A stretch of DNA of 64,000 nt from an uncultured Lachnospiraceae bacterium (lineage in GTDB: Bacteria > Bacillota > Clostridia > Lachnospirales > Lachnospiraceae). Position 1 is the stretch's first letter. Each line of letters starts with the position of its first letter. Made by a program: the position numbers and the translations under genes. Under the pieces are notes generated by a model, which made no database searches, had not been told where the DNA came from, and saw only the letters and a program-made list of their open reading frames with translations. Of the stretch, positions 18,863-28,798 are shown one piece after another. The stretch is from assembly GCA_902786205.1 (NCBI GenBank), contig CADABQ010000007.1:20510-84509 (forward strand), written 5' to 3'.

Positions 18863-18895
18863 AGAAAGGAGTCTCCCGCTAAGAAACTCCTTTCT
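18863..18895 (-). terminator. Terminator of lysC
   Basis: AGAAAGGAGT and ACTCCTTTCT form a perfect 10-bp stem with a 13-nt loop, about 90 bp after the lysC stop. On the minus strand GTTATTTC follows. It resembles the hairpin at 24368-24404 in its AGAAAGG base. Confidence 0.65.
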
Positions 18896-18984
18896 AACCT
18901 ATTTTATAAATTTACCAATCAAGAATATTCACAATATGCTTTGTCACCTAATCCTATACAGCAACACTACCTACCTGAAAACTT

Positions 18985-20298
18985 TTATTCTTGCACAAAC
19001 GCATCATAAATAGCTTTAATTGCTGCTTTAAAATCGCAATTACTTACACCAATAATAATATTTAACTCACTAGAACCCTGGTCAATCATCTTTACATTTA
19101 CTTTTGCATACGCTAATGCGGAGAAGATACGTCCTGCAGTACCTCTTGTTGCCTTCATACCGCGTCCAACAACAGCAATCAAGGCTAAGTCACTTTCCAA
19201 ATCAACAGAATCTGGTTCTACCTCACGATCAATGCCCGCTAAAATGCGTTGCTCTTTTCCTTCAAATTGTTCCTGATCCACAAAAATTGTCATAGTATCA
19301 ATTCCAGATGGCATATGTTCAAAAGATACACCATTCTTTTCAAATACACTTAATACTTTACGACCAAAACCAATTTCTGAATTCATCATATCTTTTTCGA
19401 TATTTACAGCAACAAATCCCTTTGTACCAGCAATACCTGTAATTACATATTCTGGTGTATGACATGTGCTCTTTACAATCATTGTTCCTGGATCTTCTGG
19501 TGCATTTGTATTACGGATATTAATTGGAATTCCTGCCTGTCTTACTGGGAAGATTGCATCTTCGTGTAATACAGAAGCTCCCATATATGCCAACTCACGA
19601 AGCTCCTTGTAAGTGATCACTTTAATTACCTTTGGATGCTTGATAATTCTTGGATCTGCAACAAGGAAACCAGAAACGTCTGTCCAGTTTTCATACAAAT
19701 CTGCTTTTGCAGCCTTTGCAACAATAGAACCTGTCACATCAGAACCACCTCTTGAAAATGTACGAACCGATCCATCTGGATTTGCACCATAAAATCCTGG
19801 AATTACTGCACGATTTTCTTTTGCTAAACGTTCACTTAACACTTTGTGTGTCTTATCTGCATCAAATGTACCTTCTTCATCAAAGAAAATAACCTCAGCA
19901 GAATCAATAAAGTTATAACCTAAATAATCAGCCATAACAATACCATTTAAATATTCACCACGGGAAGCAGCATAATCAGAACCGGCTTTTTCTTTAAAAT
20001 TCTTTTCTACCACCTTAAATTCTTCATCTAATGATAGCTTTAAGCCCAATCCTTTGATAATTTCTTCATATCTTGTCTTAATGGCCTTTAATTCCTTCGT
20101 AAAATTCTTACCAGCCTCAGCCAAAGCATAGCATCCATATAACATATCTGTAACTTTGATATCCTCTGGAAAACGTTTTCCAGGAGCAGATGGTACAACA
20201 AACTTTCTGCTTTCATCTGCACGGATAATATCTCCAACTTTCTTAAACTGTTCTGCACTTGCTAACGAACTTCCACCGAATTTTACAACTTTTTTCAT
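18985..20298 (-). CDS. lysC: Aspartate kinase
   Basis: Phosphorylates aspartate, the first step towards lysine, threonine, methionine and diaminopimelate. The 437 residues start with the kinase motif KFGGSSLA and carry the aspartate-site region FSRGGSDVTGSIVAKA near residue 180. Two C-terminal ACT domains follow (about 300-437; VVGRGMKATRGTAGRIFSALA and VKMIDQGSSELNIIIGV), so allosteric control by an end-product amino acid is expected. It is monofunctional, with no homoserine dehydrogenase fused. The 180-nt leader shows no lysine riboswitch, so control must come by other means. It is a single-gene unit between a promoter at 20489 and a terminator at 18863. Confidence 0.95.
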   Translation of the reverse strand: MKKVVKFGGSSLASAEQFKKVGDIIRADESRKFVVPSAPGKRFPEDIKVTDMLYGCYALAEAGKNFTKELKAIKTRYEEIIKGLGLKLSLDEEFKVVEKNFKEKAGSDYAASRGEYLNGIVMADYLGYNFIDSAEVIFFDEEGTFDADKTHKVLSERLAKENRAVIPGFYGANPDGSVRTFSRGGSDVTGSIVAKAAKADLYENWTDVSGFLVADPRIIKHPKVIKVITYKELRELAYMGASVLHEDAIFPVRQAGIPINIRNTNAPEDPGTMIVKSTCHTPEYVITGIAGTKGFVAVNIEKDMMNSEIGFGRKVLSVFEKNGVSFEHMPSGIDTMTIFVDQEQFEGKEQRILAGIDREVEPDSVDLESDLALIAVVGRGMKATRGTAGRIFSALAYAKVNVKMIDQGSSELNIIIGVSNCDFKAAIKAIYDAFVQE

Positions 20299-20488
20299 TA
20301 CTTAACACCTAAGCCTTTCTTTTTCTATTCTTCTATAGTATAGAGAAATTTGTTTTCAACTTCTCCTTTATACAATATACAATAATCAGAATCATGAAAA
20401 CGAACCTTTTCATAATTACAAAATGTGATTTTAACTTGTTTCTTCCTATTGCTTATAGGATAACTGTCTATTTACACATACTTCTTTT

Positions 20489-20517
20489 ATACTACACACC
20501 ATTTTAATGCTTGTCAA
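20489..20517 (-). promoter_or_regulatory. lysC promoter
   Basis: Minus-strand TTGACA (20517-20512), a 17-bp spacer and TAGTAT (20494-20489). The leader of about 180 nt has only small hairpins (CCTAT/ATAGG at 20446-20460, TGAAAA/TTTTCA at 20395-20412) and no L-box consensus. Confidence 0.7.
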
Positions 20518-20518
20518 G

Positions 20519-20576
20519 AAAAAAGTGGATGATGAAATCGTTTTACCTTTAAAAACAATTCCATCATCCACTTTTT
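20519..20576 (-). terminator. Terminator of the 24247-20596 ABC exporter pair, probably bidirectional
   Basis: AAAAAAGTGGATGATG and CATCATCCACTTTTT form a long stem with further pairing towards the loop (about 20 bp in all) and T runs on both strands. It ends 2 bases from the lysC -35 box. Confidence 0.9.
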
Positions 20577-20595
20577 CATGTTTCACGCTTTTCAA

Positions 20596-22503
20596 TTATT
20601 CTAATTCAAATGCGCCAGTATATAACTGATAATATTTTCCTTTTTGTGCAATGAGATCATCATGACTTCCACGCTCAATAATTCTTCCCTGCTCCAGTAC
20701 CATAATCACATCAGAATTTTTTACCGTGGATAAACGATGGGCAATTACAAAAACGGTTCTTCCTTTCATTAGAGAATCCATTCCCCTTTGTACAATAGCC
20801 TCCGTACGAGTATCAATAGAAGAAGTTGCTTCATCCAATATCATAACCGGAGGATCTGCCACCGCCGCACGGGCAATTGCAATCAATTGTCTCTGTCCTT
20901 GTGAAAGATTTGCACCATTTCCAGAAAGCATTGTATCATATCCTTCTGGCAATCGATCAATAAAATCGTCTGCCCCAGCTAATTTTGCTGCCGCTATACA
21001 TTCTTCATCCGTTGCATCTAGTTTACCATATCGAATATTATCCATCACAGAACCAGTAAACAAATTTGTCTCCTGCAAAACAATTCCAAGAGAGCGACGT
21101 AAATCTGCTTTTTTAATCTTATTGATATTAATACCATCATAACGAATTTTTCCATCTGCAATATCATAAAATCGATTAATCAAATTTGTGATTGTTGTTT
21201 TTCCTGCACCAGTTGAACCAACAAAAGCAACTTTTTGTCCAGGTTTTGCATATACATCAATATTATGCAATACCAATTTTTTTTCTGTATAACCAAAATC
21301 TACATCGAACAAACGAACATCCCCGGTTAATTTTGTATACGTAACCGTTCCATCTGCCGCATGTGGATGTTTCCAAGCCCACATTCCAGTATGTTCTTTA
21401 CATTCTACAATAGATCCATTTTCTTCTTTTGCATTTACTAATGTAACATATCCCTCATCTACTTCCGGTTTCTGATCAGCCAGATTAAAAATACGATCCG
21501 CACCTGCAAGCGCCATAACAACAGAATTTACCTGCTGAGATACCTGACTGACATTACCGGAAAATTGTTTTGTCATATTTAAAAATGGAACAACAATGCT
21601 TACGCCCATTGCCAAACCTGAAATACCTATATTCGGCACTTTTAAATAAATAAGCAGACCACCTACTGCTGCCACTAAAACATAAAGAATATTTCCTATA
21701 TTATTCAAAATAGGCATAAGCATATTAGAAAAACTATTGGCCGCCTCTGCATCTTGAAACAGCTTTTCATTGATAGAATCAAATGCTTTTTCTGTTTCTT
21801 CTTCGTGACAAAAAACTTTTACAACTTTTTCGCCATTCATAATCTCTTCAATATAACCTTCCACTTTTCCTATTGCATTTTGCTGTCTGACAAAGTATTT
21901 TGCAGAAGCTCCACCTATCTTTTTTGTGACAACCGTCATAATAATAACACCCACAACAACTACCGCTGCCATCCAGAAACTAAAATATAACATCAAAAAG
22001 AATGTAGTACAAACGACCACCACCGCATTGATCAACTGTGGTATACTCTGTGAAATCATCTGACGAAGCGTGTCAATATCATTTGTGTAATAACTCATAA
22101 TATCTCCATGATTATTCACATCAAAATATTTAATTGGTAAATCCTGCATACCATTAAACATTTTTTCACGCATCTTCATCAAAGAACCTTGCGTAATCAC
22201 TGCCATCATCTGATTATAGACAAAGCATGCAATTAAAGATAATATATAAAATATACCCAAGATTGTTACAAGATGAATAATCCTTCCAGATACTCCATTC
22301 CAATCTCCTGTCTTATATGTCTGATCTATCAAAGAAACAACCTGTTGCATAAAAACACTTGGTATAGAAGAAACCACTGCACTAAAAACAATGCAAATCA
22401 ATACAACCGGCATCATAACAGGATAAAATTCAAATAATGTTTTTATCAAGCGTGGCAACGTACCTTTTTTCACTACACCCTGTTTTCCGTTTCTTTTATT
22501 CAT
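20596..22503 (-). CDS. ABC exporter half-transporter, catalytic subunit (pair 1)
   Basis: A 635-residue half-transporter with a six-helix exporter membrane domain (about residues 25-330) fused to an ATPase. Walker A GSTGAGKTT (about 430), signature LSQGQRQ (about 533), Walker B MILDEATSSID with the catalytic Glu (about 557) and the H-loop IAHRLSTV are all canonical. An insert of about 35 residues (KHPHAADGTVTYTK region) sits between the two domains. I choose ATG 22503: it overlaps the stop of the upstream partner by 8 bases (ATGAATAA), indicating translational coupling. The partner is degenerate, so the two should form a heterodimer with one active ATP site. Substrate unknown; multidrug or lipid-type export is typical of the family. 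Confidence 0.9.
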   Translation of the reverse strand: MNKRNGKQGVVKKGTLPRLIKTLFEFYPVMMPVVLICIVFSAVVSSIPSVFMQQVVSLIDQTYKTGDWNGVSGRIIHLVTILGIFYILSLIACFVYNQMMAVITQGSLMKMREKMFNGMQDLPIKYFDVNNHGDIMSYYTNDIDTLRQMISQSIPQLINAVVVVCTTFFLMLYFSFWMAAVVVVGVIIMTVVTKKIGGASAKYFVRQQNAIGKVEGYIEEIMNGEKVVKVFCHEEETEKAFDSINEKLFQDAEAANSFSNMLMPILNNIGNILYVLVAAVGGLLIYLKVPNIGISGLAMGVSIVVPFLNMTKQFSGNVSQVSQQVNSVVMALAGADRIFNLADQKPEVDEGYVTLVNAKEENGSIVECKEHTGMWAWKHPHAADGTVTYTKLTGDVRLFDVDFGYTEKKLVLHNIDVYAKPGQKVAFVGSTGAGKTTITNLINRFYDIADGKIRYDGININKIKKADLRRSLGIVLQETNLFTGSVMDNIRYGKLDATDEECIAAAKLAGADDFIDRLPEGYDTMLSGNGANLSQGQRQLIAIARAAVADPPVMILDEATSSIDTRTEAIVQRGMDSLMKGRTVFVIAHRLSTVKNSDVIMVLEQGRIIERGSHDDLIAQKGKYYQLYTGAFELE

Positions 22504-24247
22504 CTTCTTCACCTGCCTTATTTTGTGACATAAATACTTCACGATATATTTCATTTGTTTTTAATAGTTCCTCATGTGTACCAATTCCATTAATGGTACC
22601 CCCATCCATAACAACAATACGATTCGAATCCTGCACAGATGAAATTCGCTGTGCAATAATTATTTTTGTTGTCTCTGGAATAAATTGTGCAAAAGCCTGC
22701 CGAATCAATGCATCTGTCTTCGTATCTACTGCACTGGTCGAATCGTCCAAAATAATTACTTTGGGTTTTTTCAACAAAGCGCGGGCAATACACAAACGCT
22801 GCTTTTGTCCTCCTGATACATTCGCTCCACCTTGCTCAATGTATGTATCATACTTATCTGGGAATCTTTGAATAAATTCATCTGCTTGTGCAAGCTTGCA
22901 TGCCTCTATCATTTCTTCGTCTGTTGCCTCTTTATTTCCCCAACGCAAATTGTCTTTAATCGTGCCAGAAAATAATACATTTTTCTGTAATACAACTGCA
23001 ACTTGATTACGCAATGTATCAAGATCATATGCTTTTACATTTTCTCCACCAACTTTAACTACACCTTCCGTTACATCATACAAACGAGAAATAAGCTGAA
23101 TCAGGGAAGACTTAGAAGAACCTGTTCCTCCAATAATTCCGATAGTTTCTCCAGACTTGATATGAAGATCAATGTTCGATAAGGCATTTTTATGAGCCGT
23201 CTTTGCATACTTGAAATTAACACCTTCAAAATCAATAGAACCATCCTCAACTTGCATCAAAGGATTTTCCGGATTTTTAATTGTACTTTCATCCTCCAGT
23301 ACTTCAACAATACGTTTCGCTGACTCCATTGACATTGTTACCATAACAAAAACCATAGATACCATCATAAGGCTCATTAAAATTTGAAATCCATAAGTAA
23401 GTAAAGAAGACAATTGCCCTACATTAACTGTTGCCCCTTTTGTGGAAATAATAAAATATGCACCAAAATACATTACAAATAACATAACCACATATAGACA
23501 AAATTGCATAACAGGCGCATTTATCGCTAAAATTCTCTCTGCTTTTGTAAAATCTTTGCATACGTCCTCTGCTGCAACCTGAAATTTTTGTTTTTCATAA
23601 TCTTCACGAACAAAAGATTTTACTACTCGCATTGATTTTACATTTTCTTGAATAGAATTGTTTAATTTATCATATTTTTTAAATACTGCCCGAAATAATG
23701 GCATTGTTATCTTTAATACAAATCCCAATACCAAAATAAGAATTGGAACAACTGCAACAAAAATAGTAGCAAGTTTTCCCCCCATAATAAATGCCATTAT
23801 GATAGCAAATAGAAACATAAGCGGAGCTCGAACCGCAAGACGAATCGTCATCATAAATGCCATCTGCACATTCATAACATCCGTCGTCATTCTAGTCACC
23901 AATGAAGAAGTAGAAAAACGATCAATATTTTCAAACGAAAACTCCTGTACCTTATAAAACATATCTTTTCTTAGGTTCTTCGCCAAACCACAGGATGCTG
24001 TAGAAGCTGTCTTTCCTGCCAAACCTCCAAACAAAAGAGAAAGACAAGCCATTATCACCAATATAACTCCATATTTTCCAATTACGTCCAATCCACATCC
24101 ACTTTGAATTTCATTGACAAGATTTGCAATAATCAACGGAATTATGCACTCAAGAACTACTTCAAAGATAATAAAAATCGGTGTAATAACCGCAGAATGT
24201 TTATATTCTCGTAAACATCCAGTCAATTGTTTTATCATGTATTCCAT
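22496..24247 (-). CDS. ABC exporter half-transporter, degenerate-site subunit (pair 1)
   Basis: A 583-residue half-transporter with six membrane helices followed by an ATPase domain. Walker A GGTGSSKSS and signature VSGGQKQR are present. The catalytic Glu after Walker B is Asp (IILDDSTSAVD) and the switch His is Gln (IIAQRISSV). These are the hallmarks of the non-catalytic site of heterodimeric exporters such as TM287/288. It is translationally coupled to the canonical partner downstream. AAGGAGATGG precedes the ATG. The pair is separated from the second pair by a HAD gene and a terminator, so it probably has its own promoter, which I could not fix. Confidence 0.9.
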   Translation of the reverse strand: MEYMIKQLTGCLREYKHSAVITPIFIIFEVVLECIIPLIIANLVNEIQSGCGLDVIGKYGVILVIMACLSLLFGGLAGKTASTASCGLAKNLRKDMFYKVQEFSFENIDRFSTSSLVTRMTTDVMNVQMAFMMTIRLAVRAPLMFLFAIIMAFIMGGKLATIFVAVVPILILVLGFVLKITMPLFRAVFKKYDKLNNSIQENVKSMRVVKSFVREDYEKQKFQVAAEDVCKDFTKAERILAINAPVMQFCLYVVMLFVMYFGAYFIISTKGATVNVGQLSSLLTYGFQILMSLMMVSMVFVMVTMSMESAKRIVEVLEDESTIKNPENPLMQVEDGSIDFEGVNFKYAKTAHKNALSNIDLHIKSGETIGIIGGTGSSKSSLIQLISRLYDVTEGVVKVGGENVKAYDLDTLRNQVAVVLQKNVLFSGTIKDNLRWGNKEATDEEMIEACKLAQADEFIQRFPDKYDTYIEQGGANVSGGQKQRLCIARALLKKPKVIILDDSTSAVDTKTDALIRQAFAQFIPETTKIIIAQRISSVQDSNRIVVMDGGTINGIGTHEELLKTNEIYREVFMSQNKAGEEDE

Positions 24248-24367
24248 CTCCTTTTTTATTTTTGCAACTGTTTCAAGGGTGCGTCTGTGATATTTTTAAC
24301 TAATAACAAAATTTCTTAGCCATTTTACAAATGTCCCTCTGAATAGTCACTTATTTTTATATGAAGA

Positions 24368-24404
24368 AGAAAGGGTATTCCCGCACATACGGAAAACCCT
24401 TTCT
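24368..24404 (-). terminator. Terminator after the HAD gene
   Basis: AGAAAGGGT pairs with ACCCTTTCT with an inner TTCC/GGAA stem (13 bp, one mismatch), followed on the minus strand by TCTTCATATAAAA. It lies about 95 bp after the stop codon and closes the 28613-24497 operon. The other bases of 24248-24496 show nothing I can support. Confidence 0.7.
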
Positions 24405-24496
24405 AAGTCAGCCTATCTATTTTAGCACTAAAAATATAATTTTTCAAATACTTTTTTTACAAGCAGATTGAAAAACTAGCATTATTCCTATTTTAT

Positions 24497-25114
24497 TTAT
24501 TCTGCTATTTTTTCCGGTAATTCTGCAAAAGTATTGATTCGTTTTACATCTGCATCTACCGTACCAAATCCATATGCCGCATGAATAAACTCAAACCCTG
24601 CTTCCATTGTTGCCTCATAATCACCCTGAATATCGCCCACATAGATCACATGGTCTAATCGATTTCGTTTTGCAACAAGTTTTTGATTATATGCTTTTCC
24701 TTTCCCAGTATTTCCAAAACATTCAAAATCATCAAAATATTTTTCAAATTTATAGAATTTCAAAAATGCTTCTATATAGCCGCTTTGACAATTGCTTACG
24801 ATATACAAAGGATATTTTTCCTTTAATTGCTTGAGTGTTTTTTCTAAATCCGGATATAAAACACCTCCATGCTGTTCTAAATAAACATTTTCAACTTGTA
24901 AACAACGATCAAATATTTCTTTTCTCTCTTCTACTGTTTTCTCCGGCATAACATTTTCTGCAATCACATCCATCGTCTTTCCCATAAGACTTTGTAAATG
25001 TTCCATGCTCAATTCTACTCCGTATTCCTTTAACACTTCATTCCATATATAACATATTTCTTTTGTTGAATCCCATAAGGTTCCATCCATATCAAACATA
25101 ATACCTGTTTTCAT
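24497..25114 (-). CDS. HAD-superfamily hydrolase (phosphoglycolate phosphatase-like)
   Basis: A cytosolic 205-residue phosphatase. HAD motif I is MFDMDGTLWDS with the nucleophilic Asp near residue 8, motif II is YIVSNC near 108, and motif IV is YVGDIQGDYEA near 162. The helical cap (about 18-80) makes it subclass I. The substrate cannot be read from sequence. I choose ATG 25114, 10 bases after GGGAGG; a TTG at 25120 is only 4 bases from it. It follows the second ABC pair by 18 bp and so is co-transcribed with exporter genes. A metabolic link to export is possible but unproven. Confidence 0.85.
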   Translation of the reverse strand: MKTGIMFDMDGTLWDSTKEICYIWNEVLKEYGVELSMEHLQSLMGKTMDVIAENVMPEKTVEERKEIFDRCLQVENVYLEQHGGVLYPDLEKTLKQLKEKYPLYIVSNCQSGYIEAFLKFYKFEKYFDDFECFGNTGKGKAYNQKLVAKRNRLDHVIYVGDIQGDYEATMEAGFEFIHAAYGFGTVDADVKRINTFAELPEKIAE

Positions 25115-25132
25115 TTTCAAATTGCCTCCCTT

Positions 25133-26887
25133 TTATGATTCTGTTGTCGCAAACTGACTATTATAAAGGTTTGCATAAAATCCATTTTGCGCAAGCAATG
25201 TATCATGATTTCCCTGTTCTATAATATTACCATCTTTCATAACTAAAATCACGTCTGCTTCACGAATGGTAGATAAACGATGCGCAACAATAAAACTAGT
25301 CCTTCCCTGCATCATGTGACTAAATGCCTCCTGAATTTTTACCTCTGTACGGGTATCTATAGAAGAAGTTGCCTCATCCAATATCAAAATTGGTGGTAGA
25401 CAAAGCATAACCCGCGCAATACAAAGTAACTGTTTTTGTCCTTGTGAAAGCGAAGCACCACTTTCTCCAATAACTGTATCATACCCATTTGGAAGTCTTT
25501 TTATAAAATTATGTGCATGAGAATCCTTAGCTGCCTGTATAATTTCTTCTCTTGTAGCATTCGGTTTCCCCATAGATATATTTTCCAATATCGTGCCTGT
25601 TTTTAGCCAGGTTTCCTGTAATACCATACCAAAATTGCTTCGCAAATCTTTTCTAGAAATATCTCTGATATCCACTCCATCAATTTTAATACTTCCTTGA
25701 TCCACATCATAGAAACGCATCAACAAATTGATCATCGTCGTTTTTCCACAGCCAGTCGGTCCTACAATTGCAATTCTTTGTCCAGGCTTTACAGATAAGT
25801 TAAAATCCTGTATTAATTTTTTTTCTGGAACATAAGAGAAAGATACATGTTCTAGGTCAACTTTTCCGGTTGCATTTTGCAATCTGCAAGTTACCTCTGT
25901 TTCTCTTTCCGGTTCTTCCTCAATCAAAGCAAATACGCGCGCTGCACATGCCAATGCATTTTGTAATTCCGTAATTACTCCTGAAATCTCATTAAAAGGC
26001 TTTGTATATTGATTTGCGTAACTCAAAAAGCAAGATAATTCACCAACTGTCAACATACCACCAATAGCAAAATACGCTCCCGTCAAACCAACTCCAGCAT
26101 AAACTACACTATTTAAAAATCTAGTCACTGGATTGGTAAGAGAGGAAAAGAATGTCGCCTGCAACGAACATTCTGCCAAACGTTCATTAATTTCATCAAA
26201 TTGTTCCATAGCTTCCTTTTCATGATGATACGCTTTTACAACCTGCTGGTTTCCAACTAATTCTTCCACCAATGAAGTTTGTTCCCCTCTTGTCTCTGAT
26301 TGTTTTAAAAACAAATGATAAGTTTTCCCGGAAATAAAACGTGCTACAAAAAGAGATAACGGAGTTAATAACACCACTACAAAAGCAATCCAAATATTGA
26401 TAGAAAACATAAAAAGCAAGGTTGCCAAAATCGTTACAACTCCTGTAAATAGTTGTGTAAATCCCATCAAAAGTCCATCCGCAAATTGGTCTACATCCGC
26501 TATTACCCTGCTTACAATATCTCCATGAGACTGCGCATCTATATACTTTAAAGGTATTTTTTGTATTTTCTCAAAGGCCTCATTTCGAATATCCTGCACA
26601 ACCTGATACGTTATTTTATTATTTATTGTGTTCATAATCCATTGGAAAAATGCGGTAATAAAGGCAACAATGACAATGCGTATCAATAATGGAATGATTG
26701 TTTGGTCCACCTTTCCCGGACCTACAATTTTGTCAATAGCATTTCCTACAACAACTGGAATATACAAGGTCAAGAGTACACTTAAAAAAGCAAGTAAAAT
26801 AGAACAAAAAAGCAAAAAACGATACTGTTTGATATACGTAAGTACCTTTTGAATTGTAGCTTTTGAAGTATTCTTTTTATTTTCCAT
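25133..26887 (-). CDS. ABC exporter half-transporter, catalytic subunit (pair 2)
   Basis: A 584-residue membrane domain plus ATPase fusion. The ATP site is canonical: Walker A GPTGCGKTT, signature LSQGQKQLL, Walker B ILDEATSSID with Glu and IVAHRLSTI with the switch His. I choose ATG 26887 (MENKKNTSKATIQ), 9 bases after AAGGAGG; the start overlaps the end of the upstream partner by 11 bases, so the two are translationally coupled. An upstream in-frame start at 26941 would lie inside the partner gene without a ribosome binding site. Together with the next gene it forms a heterodimeric exporter. Substrate unknown. Confidence 0.9.
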   Translation of the reverse strand: MENKKNTSKATIQKVLTYIKQYRFLLFCSILLAFLSVLLTLYIPVVVGNAIDKIVGPGKVDQTIIPLLIRIVIVAFITAFFQWIMNTINNKITYQVVQDIRNEAFEKIQKIPLKYIDAQSHGDIVSRVIADVDQFADGLLMGFTQLFTGVVTILATLLFMFSINIWIAFVVVLLTPLSLFVARFISGKTYHLFLKQSETRGEQTSLVEELVGNQQVVKAYHHEKEAMEQFDEINERLAECSLQATFFSSLTNPVTRFLNSVVYAGVGLTGAYFAIGGMLTVGELSCFLSYANQYTKPFNEISGVITELQNALACAARVFALIEEEPERETEVTCRLQNATGKVDLEHVSFSYVPEKKLIQDFNLSVKPGQRIAIVGPTGCGKTTMINLLMRFYDVDQGSIKIDGVDIRDISRKDLRSNFGMVLQETWLKTGTILENISMGKPNATREEIIQAAKDSHAHNFIKRLPNGYDTVIGESGASLSQGQKQLLCIARVMLCLPPILILDEATSSIDTRTEVKIQEAFSHMMQGRTSFIVAHRLSTIREADVILVMKDGNIIEQGNHDTLLAQNGFYANLYNSQFATTES

Positions 26888-28613
26888 TTTCCATCGCCTC
26901 CTTTTTAAACTGCGAATAATAAATCTCCTTATATACATCACAACTTTCTAGTAATTCTTCATGTTTTCCCTTGCCAACTAGCTTTCCATCCTCTAAAACT
27001 AAAATGCAGTCAGCATGCTGTATGGAAGATGTTCTCTGTGATACCATAAATATGGTCATTTTCTTTTCCATTTTTGCTAATGCAATTCGCAAAGCTGCAT
27101 CGGTTGCATAATCAAGTGCAGAAGAACTATCATCTAAAATCAATACATCTGCATCCTGTACCAATGCTCTAGCTATAGTAAGGCGCTGTTTTTGTCCTCC
27201 GGATAGATTTTTTCCGCCCTGTTCAATCATATAATCCAATCCGCCATCTTTTGATTCTACCACATCTTTTGCCTGTGCAATAGAAAGAGCTTCCCACAAT
27301 TCCGCATCTGTAGCATCCTTCTTTCCCCAAAGCAAATTTTCGCGAATGGTACCATGAAATAGTACTGCCTTTTGCAAACAAGTAGATACCTTTGTACGAA
27401 GCGCTGCATAAGTATAGGATTTTACATTTTCACCATCTACCAAAACTTCCCCCTCTGTAGCTTCGTAAAAACGAGGGATTAAATTTACCAGAGAAGATTT
27501 ACCAGAACCAGTTCCACCAATAATACCAATTACCTGTCCGGGTTTTGCTGCAAAAGAAATATTTTCCAACGCAGCTTCTCCACCACCCTGATACTGCATA
27601 CTCACATTTCGGAACTCTACCATGCTTTCATTTTTACTTTTTCCAGCCGTTTCCCTTCCTTCTTCCATATCAGAACTGGTTTCAAAAACACTTTGAATAC
27701 GATTTCCACATGCAATTGTTTTGGTTATACTGATAATCAAATTAGCAAGTTTAATTAACTCTACCAAAATCTGTGACATATAATTATAAAGTGCTACAAC
27801 GGCTCCCTGTGTCAATACGCCTGCCGCTACACGTATTGCACCATTCCAAATTAAAATAGCAATGGCTATATTAATAATAATATACGTAACCGGATTCATC
27901 AGTGCAGAAATACAACCTACCTTTTTTTGTATATTCGTCAAATCTTCATTATATAGACCAAATATTTTTATTTCTTCCTCTTCTTTACAAAACGCACGAA
28001 TTACCCTTGTTCCCTCTAGATTTTCTCTAGTAGTAGACAATACACGATCTAATTTTTCCTGTACTTTACGATATTTTGGAATACAAAATAACATAATCCC
28101 AAATATTACAATGAATAAAACCGGAATCGTAACTACAAAGATCAACGCTGCCTGCACATCAATTGTAAATGCCATGATCATTGCGCCAAATACCACAAAT
28201 GGAGAACGTAAAAGCAAACGCAATGTTATATTAACGCCTGTTTGCACCTGATTCATATCACTTGTCATTCTTGTAATCAAACTTGAAACTCCAAGTTTAT
28301 CCATTTCAGCAAAAGATAATGTTTGAATATGCTCAAATAATGCATGTTTTACTTCTTTTGCAAATCCAGTTGCCGCCTTTGCCGCAAAATACTGTGCGCT
28401 AATGGATGCTGCCAATCCACACACACCAAAAAGAATCAAAGTTGCAAACATTTTTAGGATATATTCACGATCATGCATTCCAATACCCTTGTCAATCAAA
28501 GACGCCATAACAATTGGAACCATTAATTCAAATATAACCTCCACCAATTTAAAAAAAGGGCCTAAAAGACTCTCTTTTTTGTAATTTTTCAAATAGACCA
28601 GTAATTTTTTCAC
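26877..28613 (-). CDS. ABC exporter half-transporter, degenerate-site subunit (pair 2)
   Basis: A 578-residue exporter half. Walker A GGTGSGKSS and signature LSGGQKQR are present, but Walker B is followed by Asp (LILDDSSSALD) and the H-loop carries Gln (MVSQRTSSIQ), so this half holds the degenerate ATP site. I choose GTG 28613, 8 bases after TAGGAG; a TTG at 28619 is only 2 bases away. It is the first gene of the operon 28613-24497 with a good promoter at 28678-28706. The layout repeats that of the pair at 20596-24247, which suggests an old duplication of the whole pair. Confidence 0.9.
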   Translation of the reverse strand: MKKLLVYLKNYKKESLLGPFFKLVEVIFELMVPIVMASLIDKGIGMHDREYILKMFATLILFGVCGLAASISAQYFAAKAATGFAKEVKHALFEHIQTLSFAEMDKLGVSSLITRMTSDMNQVQTGVNITLRLLLRSPFVVFGAMIMAFTIDVQAALIFVVTIPVLFIVIFGIMLFCIPKYRKVQEKLDRVLSTTRENLEGTRVIRAFCKEEEEIKIFGLYNEDLTNIQKKVGCISALMNPVTYIIINIAIAILIWNGAIRVAAGVLTQGAVVALYNYMSQILVELIKLANLIISITKTIACGNRIQSVFETSSDMEEGRETAGKSKNESMVEFRNVSMQYQGGGEAALENISFAAKPGQVIGIIGGTGSGKSSLVNLIPRFYEATEGEVLVDGENVKSYTYAALRTKVSTCLQKAVLFHGTIRENLLWGKKDATDAELWEALSIAQAKDVVESKDGGLDYMIEQGGKNLSGGQKQRLTIARALVQDADVLILDDSSSALDYATDAALRIALAKMEKKMTIFMVSQRTSSIQHADCILVLEDGKLVGKGKHEELLESCDVYKEIYYSQFKKEAMENGK

Positions 28614-28677
28614 AAACAAAACTCCTATCTTTATTCATTTTCTCACTCAGAGAATTTTTGCTCATCTACAATTTTTT

Positions 28678-28706
28678 ATCATATCACTTTTTGCTTTCTC
28701 TTTCAA
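28678..28706 (-). promoter_or_regulatory. Promoter of ABC pair 2 operon
   Basis: Minus-strand TTGAAA (28706-28701), a 17-bp spacer and TATGAT (28683-28678) with an upstream TG (extended -10). The predicted leader is about 60 nt. Confidence 0.65.
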
Positions 28707-28722
28707 TCTTTTCCTATAGAGC

Positions 28723-28779
28723 AAAAAAATTCCCCTTAAGCAGTTTTTGGTTCTTTACCATATCTACTCAAGGGGAATT
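28723..28779 (-). terminator. Terminator of the DUF2325 gene
   Basis: Minus-strand AATTCCCCTT and AAGGGGAATT form a perfect 10-bp stem with a 32-nt loop followed by seven T. It ends the 31825-28799 gene group 20 bp after its last stop codon. Confidence 0.85.
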
Positions 28780-28798
28780 CTATCCTTTTCAATTTTTT

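Noticed and set aside
20299..20488. Lysine riboswitch in the lysC leader
   Set aside because: The roughly 180-nt leader has only small hairpins and none of the conserved L-box blocks; it also lacks a terminator ahead of lysC.
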